Source: Methanobacteriota archaeon (GTDB taxonomy: Archaea; Thermoplasmatota; Thermoplasmata; Methanomassiliicoccales; Methanomethylophilaceae). Taken from it: DNA of 17,947 nucleotides. Positions 1-5,918 of this stretch are shown one piece after another (position 1 is the stretch's first letter; each line of letters opens with the position of its first letter). The stretch lies in NCBI GenBank assembly GCA_012719315.1, contig JAAYAP010000003.1, positions 1 to 17,947 of the forward strand, written 5' to 3'. The notes beneath the pieces were generated by a model. It did no database searches. It saw only the letters and a list, made by a program, of their open reading frames with translations, and was not told the origin of the DNA. The translations under genes were made by a program, and so were the position numbers.

Positions 1-543
1 GCCGATGGATTGGATGTCCAGACCCAGTTCCCCGATGATGCCATCGCGCTCGCCGTAGGCCGATATCAGCGACGCATAACGCTGGTCTCGGGCATGGTCG
101 GCCAATTCCGGGAAATGCATACCGTACCATTCGTGAAGGCGTTCGTTGAAGAGGTTGGAGGTGACGATGAGATCGTCGAGGCTCCTGATGGCCTGCACGA
201 GGCTCCTGTCGCTGGGGATCGGTTCCGAGGTCCGTAGCCTGCCCAGCTCCATCATGGCTTCGCGCATGAAATCCGCATCGAAACCGTGGTCTTCGGGCGT
301 TATCGACGAGGCGTCGTAATACATGGGCCTGCCCAATTCCGACTGCCTCCGGTCAAGGACGCTCAGTCTGGGGGACGCGGCCGCCAGTTCCCGTTCCTCT
401 GGGAGGATGCCTCCCCGTTGCATGCATGCGAGTTTCGCCGCGGTCTCGACGGGATCGCGCGGTATGAGCCTGCTGTCGAGGATCCGGCCCGTGTCCTCAT
501 CGACGAGGAAGACCCCGAACCATTTCGTCACCAGTATCGCCAT
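1..543 (-). CDS. nop5: C/D box RNP core protein Nop5/aNop56, N-terminal part (truncated by window edge)
   Basis: Reading the minus strand from the ATG at 543-541 gives about 181 codons that stay open to the window edge. The start reads MAILVTKWFGVFLVDEDTG, typical of the Nop5 N-terminal domain that binds fibrillarin. Around residues 125-150 is the family signature SNLFNERLHEWYGMHFPEL, the start of the Nop/coiled-coil region. In archaea this protein joins L7Ae and fibrillarin to guide 2'-O-methylation of rRNA and tRNA. The ATG shares one base with the TGA of the upstream aldolase gene (TGATG), so translation is probably coupled within the rtcA-led operon. The C-terminal Nop domain lies outside the window. 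Fibrillarin is often the neighbour in archaea but would have to be beyond position 1. Confidence 0.9.
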   Translation of the reverse strand, partial: MAILVTKWFGVFLVDEDTGRILDSRLIPRDPVETAAKLACMQRGGILPEERELAAASPRLSVLDRRQSELGRPMYYDASSITPEDHGFDADFMREAMMELGRLRTSEPIPSDRSLVQAIRSLDDLIVTSNLFNERLHEWYGMHFPELADHARDQRYASLISAYGERDGIIGELGLDIQSIG

Positions 544-1148
544 CAGAGCCCCCTGATCCTGGCGATCTCGTCCCGCGGGAGTTCCTCGGCATCTCCGACC
601 AGATCCTGCAGGGCCGCCTGGAATTCCAGCTCCTCCATCCGGTTGTACGCCTCCTCCAGCGTCCTGCCCTGCGTCAGCGCGCCGTGTCTGCTCATGAGCA
701 TCGCGTTGGATGCGGCATGCTCGACGATCTCGTCGACTAGCTCCTGCGATCCCGGGGTGTGGTAGCCGATCATCGGCACGTCGCCCAGCAGCAGCACCCC
801 TTCCGGGGTCAGCCCGGTCCTCAATCCGGCGCCCCGGACGGCCAGAGCGACGCAGTGGAGCGGGTGGCAATGCACGATCGCGTTGACGTCGGGGTTCTTC
901 CTGTAGAGCCCGATGTGGAAACGGTGCTCTATCGACGGCTTGCCGTCGGACAGGATGTTGCCGTCGAGATCCATCTTCACCATCTCCTGGGGCGTGAGCA
1001 TGCCCTTGTTCCTGCCGGTCGGCGTGATGAGCATCTCGTCCCCGTTCAGACGGATGCTCATGTTGCCTCCGGCCGAGACGGTGAGGTCGCGATCATACAG
1101 CTTCACGCAGATCCGCGTCAATTCGCTGCGGGCATGGTCCTCGTTCAA
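543..1148 (-). CDS. Class II aldolase (fuculose-1-phosphate aldolase family), probable 5-deoxyribulose/methylthioribulose-1-phosphate aldolase
   Basis: A 201-residue class II aldolase/adducin protein of the usual family length. Visible motifs are SAGGNMSIR (25-33), E74, the zinc pair in IVHCHP (H93, H95) and a third His in SRHGAL (H155). Together these are the expected metal and catalytic site. The family cleaves ketose 1-phosphates to dihydroxyacetone phosphate and an aldehyde. The gene overlaps the end of mtnA, whose product makes such a ketose 1-phosphate, so I infer a role in salvaging 5'-deoxyadenosine or methylthioadenosine (the DHAP shunt). Formation of lactaldehyde for other uses is an alternative. 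The start is a TTG preceded by GAGGTGAT, an excellent match to the archaeal ribosome-binding sequence. No in-frame ATG sits nearby. The exact substrate is not shown by the sequence. Confidence 0.87.
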   Translation of the reverse strand: MNEDHARSELTRICVKLYDRDLTVSAGGNMSIRLNGDEMLITPTGRNKGMLTPQEMVKMDLDGNILSDGKPSIEHRFHIGLYRKNPDVNAIVHCHPLHCVALAVRGAGLRTGLTPEGVLLLGDVPMIGYHTPGSQELVDEIVEHAASNAMLMSRHGALTQGRTLEEAYNRMEELEFQAALQDLVGDAEELPRDEIARIRGL

Positions 1149-2143
1149 TCCATCACCTCGTGTATCCGGTCGTGGGTGAGGATGCCCTTCTCCGTTATGT
1201 AGCCGGTGACGAGCTCATAGGGAGTCACGTCGAATGCCGGGTTCAGTGCCGGCGATCCGATCGGAGCGATCCGCTGTCCGTATATCTCGGTCATCTCCTG
1301 CTCCGACCGCTGCTCGATCTCGATGCCGGCGCCGTCTTCGGTGGTGAAATCGAATGTCGACAGAGGGGCCGCCACATAGAACGGGATGCCCAGATGCTTC
1401 GCCGCGATGGCTTTGTCGTACGTCCCTATCTTATTGGCGAAATCGCCGTTGGCCGCGATCCGGTCGGCTCCGGTTATGACGAGATCGACGCCGTCCCTCA
1501 TGTAGTGTGCCGAAGCGCCGTCCGGTATGATCGCATGGTCTATCCCCTCCTGGTTGAGCTCCCACGCGGTGAGCTGCATCCCCTGGAGACGGGGACGGGT
1601 CTCCGAGACGTAGACGAAGAACCGTCTGCCGTCTGCCCAGGCTTGTCGCATCGGAGCGAGCGCGGTCCCGACATCGACGGTGGCCAGGGCGCCGGCGTTG
1701 CAATGGGTCATCACCTTCATCCCGTCCTTCACGAGGGTGCCGCCATGCTCGCCGATCGCGGTGCATCTGTCCACGATCCCCTGCGCGTAACCGTCGGCCG
1801 CGGCCACGGGGTCCTCTCCGGCCGACAACCGGTCGAGCATGTGGTCGACTGCGTAGAACAGGTCGTTGGCGGTGGGCCTGGCGCTCTTGATCGTCTCCGC
1901 GGCTTCGGCGAGCCCGTCGCCGGCGAGCGCGGCCAAGCACATGCCGTATGCCGCTGCGGCCCCGATCGACGGGGCGCCCCTGGTGGTCATATCCCTGATG
2001 GCCGCGGCGACATCGCGGTGGTCCGTGAAATCCGCGACCACGATACGATGGGGCAGTTCCCGCTGATCGATCATCCTCACCACGCCGTCCTCGAGCCAGA
2101 CCGCCCGCATATCCCTGATCCCGTCTTCCATTCTGATTCTCAT
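1145..2143 (-). CDS. mtnA: S-methyl-5-thioribose-1-phosphate isomerase
   Basis: A 332-residue member of the MtnA/eIF2B-like isomerase family, full length. Hallmarks are RGAPSIGAAAAYG (55-67), THCNAGALAT with catalytic Cys148, ETRPRLQGMQLTAWEL (181-196) and GADRIAANGDFANKIGTY with catalytic Asp227. It converts (methylthio)ribose 1-phosphate to the ribulose 1-phosphate. Archaeal members may also accept 5-deoxyribose 1-phosphate, derived from the 5'-deoxyadenosine that radical SAM enzymes release. The start ATG follows GGAGGATCAC. The stop region carries the ribosome-binding site of the next gene, an aldolase that would use the product. Ribose-1,5-bisphosphate isomerase is the main related alternative, but the motifs and the aldolase partner favour MtnA. 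Confidence 0.93.
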   Translation of the reverse strand: MRIRMEDGIRDMRAVWLEDGVVRMIDQRELPHRIVVADFTDHRDVAAAIRDMTTRGAPSIGAAAAYGMCLAALAGDGLAEAAETIKSARPTANDLFYAVDHMLDRLSAGEDPVAAADGYAQGIVDRCTAIGEHGGTLVKDGMKVMTHCNAGALATVDVGTALAPMRQAWADGRRFFVYVSETRPRLQGMQLTAWELNQEGIDHAIIPDGASAHYMRDGVDLVITGADRIAANGDFANKIGTYDKAIAAKHLGIPFYVAAPLSTFDFTTEDGAGIEIEQRSEQEMTEIYGQRIAPIGSPALNPAFDVTPYELVTGYITEKGILTHDRIHEVMD

Positions 2144-2164
2144 GTGATCCTCCGCGGGGTGCCT

Positions 2165-2818
2165 TCAGGCCCCCTTATCCTTGGAATCCCCGTGCAACGG
2201 GGTGTAAGTCAGCACGGCGCCGTCTCCCAGGACCTCCGCGCTGTCGAGCTTTAATTTAATCCCTCCTCCCGAGATCCATCCCTCCCCGTCCACCGGCGTG
2301 GGGGATTCCCTCCCGCCGATGATCAATCCGCCGACATACACCGAGTACCTGTCCACCAGGCCTTCCCTGAAGAAGGAGGCGATGGTCTCTCCGCCGCCTT
2401 CGATCAGTATGCTCTCGATCCCTATGTCCTCGGCGAGCTCTTCGAGCAACCGCGCGAGGTCGATGGTCTTCCCGGTGACGATCGTCTCCTCGCAGTCGAA
2501 ATCCTTGCGGCATCCCTCGGTGGTGACGATGATCGTCGGCGCGGCCTCGTTGAGCACCAGGGCATCATCCGGGGTCCTGCCGCGCGGATCGATGACAATC
2601 CTCACGGGGTTCGAATTGTAATCCAGCCCCTTCACGGTCAGATGCGGGTCGTCGGCGATGATCGTGCCGACGCCGACGAGGATCGCGTCATACTTCTTCC
2701 TGAGGGCTTTGACGCGCACCATGTCCTCTTCGGACGAGATCCTGACCTGCGTCCGGTCGACCCCGGCGATCTTGCCGTCGGCGGACATGGCGCAATTGAC
2801 ATGGATGAACGGCCTCAA
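2165..2818 (-). CDS. 2,5-diamino-6-ribosylamino-4(3H)-pyrimidinone 5'-phosphate reductase (archaeal RibD C-terminal-type)
   Basis: A 217-residue RibD C-terminal/dihydrofolate-reductase-fold protein. It begins RPFIHVNCAMSADGKIAG and carries GVGTIIADDPHLTV and LIEGGGETIASFF, the usual signatures of the stand-alone archaeal riboflavin reductase (the MJ0671/RIB7 type). It reduces the ribosylamino pyrimidine to the ribitylamino form in riboflavin synthesis, using NAD(P)H, in the cytoplasm. I choose the TTG at 2818-2816 as start because the frame upstream only shadows rtcA. Homologues begin at this point, and TTG overlaps the rtcA stop (TTGA), so translation is coupled. A GGTGG stretch lies just upstream. 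FMN and FAD are needed by the nearby flavoprotein FprA, but I see no direct functional link. Confidence 0.88.
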   Translation of the reverse strand: MRPFIHVNCAMSADGKIAGVDRTQVRISSEEDMVRVKALRKKYDAILVGVGTIIADDPHLTVKGLDYNSNPVRIVIDPRGRTPDDALVLNEAAPTIIVTTEGCRKDFDCEETIVTGKTIDLARLLEELAEDIGIESILIEGGGETIASFFREGLVDRYSVYVGGLIIGGRESPTPVDGEGWISGGGIKLKLDSAEVLGDGAVLTYTPLHGDSKDKGA

Positions 2819-3846
2819 CTGCAACCACCCGGGTTGATCGAGAAATGGAAGCCGTTGCTCTTGCGTTCGACACCGAATCTGACATCCAAGAACGATTCCA
2901 GGGTGTCCATCTGACTCAGCAGGTGCCTGCTGATCCGGGAGACGACGAACTTGCTGTGCCCTTCGGCCATCGCCATGTACAGCAGCAGCTGGTCGGCCGT
3001 ATGGCTGTCGACCGTGGCGCCCGTGCCCATCTCCGTGATGAGGTCGTTCGCGACATCCTCCCCGGACTGCTCGGCCGTATGGCCGCGCGAGGTGAGGACG
3101 TTGCTGGAGATCATGCCGTTCTCGTATTCGGCGACGAGGACCATGCCGGCGCCGCGGGAGTTCCCCACGCTCTTCTGCATCTCGATGTCGACATCGTATC
3201 TCGGCGCAAGGGCCCTCCTGCAGGAATCGGCCAATTCGGTGCCGATCCGTTCGGGCAGATGTTGGACGAACACCCTTCCCCGTATGCCTTTGAACTCGCC
3301 CAGGTCCGTGAGCATCAGCGGGCGGATCTTGCCGATCGGCTCCAACGTGGTCACCACACGTCCGCCGCCGAGCGGGTAGAACCCTCTTTCCCTGATCTCG
3401 GCCTCCGCTTCGATTCCCATCCGGCGCATCAGCGGGAACAGCACCATCTGGTACGAGTCGACCGGAGGCGCCCACATGACGTTGGTGCCGCCGGTTATGT
3501 CCAAGGTCAGGCGCCGCTTGTGGTTCCTTGCGGCCAGCAGCACCGCCTGCATGACGAGGCTGATGCTGCCGGCGGTGCCGATATCCAATCTCAGATGGTC
3601 GAGCTGCTCGGTCCCGGGTTCGATGGTCAGTTCACTGGACCCGACATAGCTGCCGGTCACCTTCGACCCCGTCATCTGCGCCACCGCGTCAACGGCGGTG
3701 GTGTGCTGTTTGGATAGGCCGTTCGTGGGCCGGTTCTCGCGGATCCGCGTAAGCCTCGTGGGGACGACCGTGATCGCGGACATGGCCACAGACGTCCGCA
3801 CCATCTGACCTCCACCTTCGCCCCTGGAGCTGTCTATCTCTAACAT
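2815..3846 (-). CDS. rtcA: RNA 3'-terminal-phosphate cyclase
   Basis: A 343-residue RtcA of normal length starting MLEIDSSRGEGGGQMVRTS, the family signature. GTAGSISLVMQA (90-101) and GGGRVV (160-165) are conserved. DSHTADQLLLYMA (280-292) holds the active-site His282 that becomes adenylylated. The enzyme uses ATP to turn RNA 3'-phosphates into 2',3'-cyclic phosphates. The ATG is preceded by AGGTGG. It is the first gene of a five-gene minus-strand operon (rtcA, reductase, mtnA, aldolase, nop5) in which three of the four junctions overlap. Pairing with nop5 suggests co-expression of RNA processing functions. rtcB, its frequent partner in bacteria, is not in the window. Confidence 0.95.
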   Translation of the reverse strand: MLEIDSSRGEGGGQMVRTSVAMSAITVVPTRLTRIRENRPTNGLSKQHTTAVDAVAQMTGSKVTGSYVGSSELTIEPGTEQLDHLRLDIGTAGSISLVMQAVLLAARNHKRRLTLDITGGTNVMWAPPVDSYQMVLFPLMRRMGIEAEAEIRERGFYPLGGGRVVTTLEPIGKIRPLMLTDLGEFKGIRGRVFVQHLPERIGTELADSCRRALAPRYDVDIEMQKSVGNSRGAGMVLVAEYENGMISSNVLTSRGHTAEQSGEDVANDLITEMGTGATVDSHTADQLLLYMAMAEGHSKFVVSRISRHLLSQMDTLESFLDVRFGVERKSNGFHFSINPGGCS

Positions 3847-3866
3847 GTGTCCACCTTATACGGTCG

Positions 3867-3876
3867 TTTAATAAAA
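3867..3876 (-). promoter_or_regulatory. Probable TATA box of the rtcA operon
   Basis: The minus strand reads TTTTATTAAA here, about 25 nt ahead of the rtcA ATG. That spacing would place transcription start almost at the ATG. However, an AGGTGG ribosome-binding site also lies at about 3852-3857, so leaderless and short-leader transcripts are both possible. Confidence 0.5.
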
Positions 3877-3919
3877 TCTTGTCTGACACACGCATAGAGT
3901 ACACGTTTGAGCGGAGAAG

Positions 3920-3991
3920 TGCGAATGCCGGGATTTGAACCCGGGTCAGAGGCTTGGGAAGCCCCCGTCCTAACCGCTGGACTACATTCGC
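3920..3991 (-). tRNA. tRNA-Gly (anticodon CCC)
   Basis: The minus strand folds as a 72-nt tRNA. The acceptor stem GCGAATG pairs with CATTCGC and the discriminator is A. The anticodon stem GGGGC pairs with GCCTC around loop TTCCCAA, giving anticodon CCC. The T arm contains GGGTTCAAATCCC. No CCA is encoded, unlike the other tRNAs in this window. It is transcribed divergently from tRNA-Val(UAC), 87 bp away. Confidence 0.95.
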
Positions 3992-4016
3992 CTGCATCCG
4001 AGGCGATGGTTAGACT

Positions 4017-4027
4017 ATTATATAATA
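4017..4027 (-). promoter_or_regulatory. TATA box for tRNA-Gly
   Basis: The minus strand reads TATTATATAAT, centred about 30 nt upstream of the tRNA 5' end at 3991. It is a strong archaeal TATA element in an otherwise GC-rich sequence. Confidence 0.7.
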
Positions 4028-4045
4028 ACTGAGCCTGCCACTGTC

Positions 4046-4054
4046 TTTTAATAT
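4046..4054 (+). promoter_or_regulatory. TATA box for tRNA-Val(UAC)
   Basis: TTTTAATAT is centred about 29 nt before the tRNA at 4079, the normal archaeal spacing. It lies back to back with the tRNA-Gly TATA element. Confidence 0.65.
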
Positions 4055-4078
4055 CTCATCGGTAATCACGCTAGCACA

Positions 4079-4154
4079 GGACCCGTGGTCTAGGGGTTAT
4101 GACGTCGCCCTTACAAGGCGAAGGTCGCTGGTTCAAATCCGGCCGGGTCCACCA
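4079..4154 (+). tRNA. tRNA-Val (anticodon TAC)
   Basis: The acceptor stem GGACCCG pairs with CGGGTCC, followed by A and an encoded CCA at 4152-4154. The anticodon stem TCGCC/GGCGA encloses CTTACAA, giving anticodon TAC for GTA/GTG codons. It differs from the tRNA-Val(CAC) at 5761-5836 at only about five positions and faces it in inverted orientation across the fprA-rubredoxin operon. Confidence 0.96.
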
Positions 4155-4229
4155 CGCGTCATATCATGTGTTCTCCTGCGGATGACGGCCGCGTCACGGC
4201 TCCTGCCGGACGCGGGGCATCCGCGGCGG

Positions 4230-4245
4230 GGCCGTTCGGACGGCC
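4230..4245. other. GC-rich hairpin downstream of rubredoxin and tRNA-Val
   Basis: GGCCGT, loop TCGG, ACGGCC forms a perfect six-pair stem in the 111-bp spacer between the convergent tRNA-Val(UAC) and rubredoxin genes. It could help end transcription or protect 3' ends. No U-run follows on either strand, so it is not a classical intrinsic terminator. The rest of the spacer (4155-4265) holds nothing else I recognise. Confidence 0.4.
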
Positions 4246-4265
4246 GGCGCCGTTCATCCTCCGCA

Positions 4266-4427
4266 TCAGTCGAGAGGTTCGAAATCCTCTTTGCCGACGA
4301 AGCAGACGGGGCATCGCCAATCGTCCGGTATGTCCTCGAACGCGGTGCCCGGCGCGATACCGCTGTCCGGGTCCCCCGCTGCCGGGTCGTAGATGTACCC
4401 GCATGCCGTGCATCTGTATTTCCTCAT
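4266..4427 (-). CDS. Rubredoxin
   Basis: A 53-residue protein of standard rubredoxin length, MRKYRCTACGYIYDP through CPVCFVGKEDFEPLD. Two CxxC pairs (C6, C9, C39, C42) bind a single iron. It is a soluble one-electron carrier. The ATG lies 12 bp after the fprA stop and is preceded by GGAGATGATCGT, so the two genes are clearly cotranscribed. That context makes it the likely electron donor to the diiron flavoprotein upstream, reducing oxygen or nitric oxide. The protein is complete and shows no unusual residues. Confidence 0.96.
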   Translation of the reverse strand: MRKYRCTACGYIYDPAAGDPDSGIAPGTAFEDIPDDWRCPVCFVGKEDFEPLD

Positions 4428-4439
4428 ACGATCATCTCC

Positions 4440-5627
4440 TCACAACCCGGCTATGGTCCGTCCGAACTCCTCGGCCGCCTCCTGTGCGGCCCCGTCGGGG
4501 TTCCAGTTGTTCCTGTAGCCCTCGGTCGTGACTTCGAAACCGGCTTCGGACATTAAATCATTTATCACCTTGACGCCCTCTCCGCTCCATCCGTAGCAGC
4601 CGAAGGCGGCGGCTTTCTTGCCTTTGAACCGGAATCCCTTCACCATCTGGATGAACCCGGCCATCGTATGCAGGATGTTGTTGGAGACGGTCGGCGATCC
4701 GATGACCGCGGTCTTCGACTTGAAGATCTCGGTGATGACATCGTTCTCGTCGCTCTTCGCCAGATTGAACACCTTGACGACGACGTCCGGATCGGCCTCG
4801 CGGATGCCTGCGGCGATCCTCTCGGCGAGCGTCCTGGTCCCGTTCCACATCGTCTCATAGACCACGGTGATCTGATCCTCCTTGTAATCGTCCGCCCATG
4901 CGGCGTACTTCTCGACGATCTGCATCGGATCGTCCCGCCAGACCACCCCGTGGCTGGTGGCGATCATGTCGATCGGCAGACCGAGCGCGGAGATCTCCTT
5001 CAGCTTCTTGGCGAGCATGGAGCTGAAAGGCGTCAGGATGTTGGCATAGTACTTGATCGACTCGTTGAAGAGGTCGCATTGGTCGACCTGGTCGTTGAAC
5101 AGCTTCTCCGTGGCCAGATGCTGTCCGAACGCATCGTTGCTGAAGAGGATGTTGTCGCCGGTCAGATACGTCGCCATGCTGTCCGGCCAATGGAGCATGG
5201 TCATCTCGACGAAGACGAGCTCCTTGCCGTTGCCGATGTCGATCCTGTCCCCCGTCTTGACCACACGGAAATCCCAGTCCTCGTGGTACTGCCCCTTCAG
5301 GGACTTGACGGCGTTGGCGGTGCAGTATATCGGGGTCTCCGGTATGCATTCCATCAACGCGGGCAGCGCGCCGCTGTGGTCGACCTCGCCGTGGTTGACG
5401 ACGATCAGGTCGATGTCCGCTAGGTCGATCCCCTTCTCCAGGTTGTCGACGAATTCGTCGGCGAAGGGGGACCACACCGTGTCGACGAGCACGGTCTTGC
5501 CTTCTTTGATCAGGTAGGAGTTGTAAGTGGAGCCTTTGCGGGTCGTGTACTCGTTGCCGTGGAACGTCTCCAGTTCCCAGTCGACCTTGCCTACCCAGTG
5601 CACGTTGCCTTTCACATGTTTCATCAT
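4440..5627 (-). CDS. fprA: FprA-type diiron flavoprotein (oxygen/NO reductase, A-type flavoprotein)
   Basis: About 395 residues, the normal two-domain length. The N-terminal metallo-beta-lactamase domain carries the diiron ligands HGEVDH (H79, E81, D83, H84), H146 in TMLHWPDSM, D165 in FSNDAFGQH and H226 in ATSHG. The C-terminal flavodoxin domain starts near residue 253, with an FMN phosphate loop at ETMWNGTRTLA and a conserved SPTVSNN segment. The family reduces O2 to water, or NO to N2O. In methanogens the donor can be F420H2, elsewhere rubredoxin, and a rubredoxin gene follows directly. I take the first ATG of the ATGATG pair at 5627 because homologues begin near MKHVKGNVHWVG. An in-frame ATG at 5657 is possible. 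It is cytoplasmic and protects anaerobic enzymes from oxygen. Confidence 0.93.
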   Translation of the reverse strand: MMKHVKGNVHWVGKVDWELETFHGNEYTTRKGSTYNSYLIKEGKTVLVDTVWSPFADEFVDNLEKGIDLADIDLIVVNHGEVDHSGALPALMECIPETPIYCTANAVKSLKGQYHEDWDFRVVKTGDRIDIGNGKELVFVEMTMLHWPDSMATYLTGDNILFSNDAFGQHLATEKLFNDQVDQCDLFNESIKYYANILTPFSSMLAKKLKEISALGLPIDMIATSHGVVWRDDPMQIVEKYAAWADDYKEDQITVVYETMWNGTRTLAERIAAGIREADPDVVVKVFNLAKSDENDVITEIFKSKTAVIGSPTVSNNILHTMAGFIQMVKGFRFKGKKAAAFGCYGWSGEGVKVINDLMSEAGFEVTTEGYRNNWNPDGAAQEAAEEFGRTIAGL

Positions 5628-5692
5628 CTTGGATCGCACTCCTGCCGTATGCGCCATGCACCGGCCGTATGGACAGGATGTGCTTCCGCATT

Positions 5693-5700
5693 CATATAAA
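5693..5700 (-). promoter_or_regulatory. TATA box of the fprA-rubredoxin operon
   Basis: The minus strand reads TTTATATG, putting transcription start near 5670-5675 and leaving a leader of roughly 45 nt before fprA. Two copies of GCCGTATG (plus strand, 5644-5651 and 5664-5671), exactly 20 bp apart, lie at and just past that start. Confidence 0.6.
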
Positions 5701-5760
5701 GAAGGTCGGACCGGGACGTCGTCGGCCGGCGTGCGCCGACCGGGACGGGATGGTGCAGAA

Positions 5761-5836
5761 TGGTGGACCCGGCCGGATTTGAACCGGCGACCTTCGCCGT
5801 GTGAAGGCGACGTCATAACCCCTAGACCACGAGTCC
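5761..5836 (-). tRNA. tRNA-Val (anticodon CAC)
   Basis: The minus strand begins GGACTCG, which pairs with CGGGTCC through one G-U, then A and an encoded CCA (5763-5761). The anticodon stem TCGCC/GGCGA encloses TTCACAC, giving anticodon CAC for GTG codons. It is a near copy of the tRNA-Val(UAC) at 4079-4154. The gene lies upstream of fprA on the same strand. Confidence 0.96.
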
Positions 5837-5860
5837 TCAGGAGCACGATAGAGTATTTTC

Positions 5861-5868
5861 ATATTTAA
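5861..5868 (-). promoter_or_regulatory. TATA box for tRNA-Val(CAC)
   Basis: The minus strand reads TTAAATAT, ending 25 nt before the tRNA 5' end at 5836, the expected spacing. Confidence 0.65.
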
Positions 5869-5887
5869 CGTTCGTCGTCAGAATAAG

Positions 5888-5896
5888 TTTTAGATA
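5888..5896 (+). promoter_or_regulatory. Possible TATA box of the aldehyde-dehydrogenase-like gene
   Basis: TTTTAGATA is centred about 28 nt before the ATG at 5919, which would give a leaderless transcript. The match to a TATA consensus is only fair. Confidence 0.4.
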
Positions 5897-5918
5897 CTAC
5901 GTGTCTTACATATGCTCC

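Noticed and set aside
2819..3475. Long N-terminal extension in frame with the riboflavin reductase.
   Set aside because: The extra residues are an out-of-frame reading of rtcA. The reductase homology begins at the TTG at 2818.
5628..5846. N-terminal extension of FprA beyond the double ATG.
   Set aside because: It reads through the tRNA-Val(CAC) gene and the promoter. Family members begin near MKHVKG.
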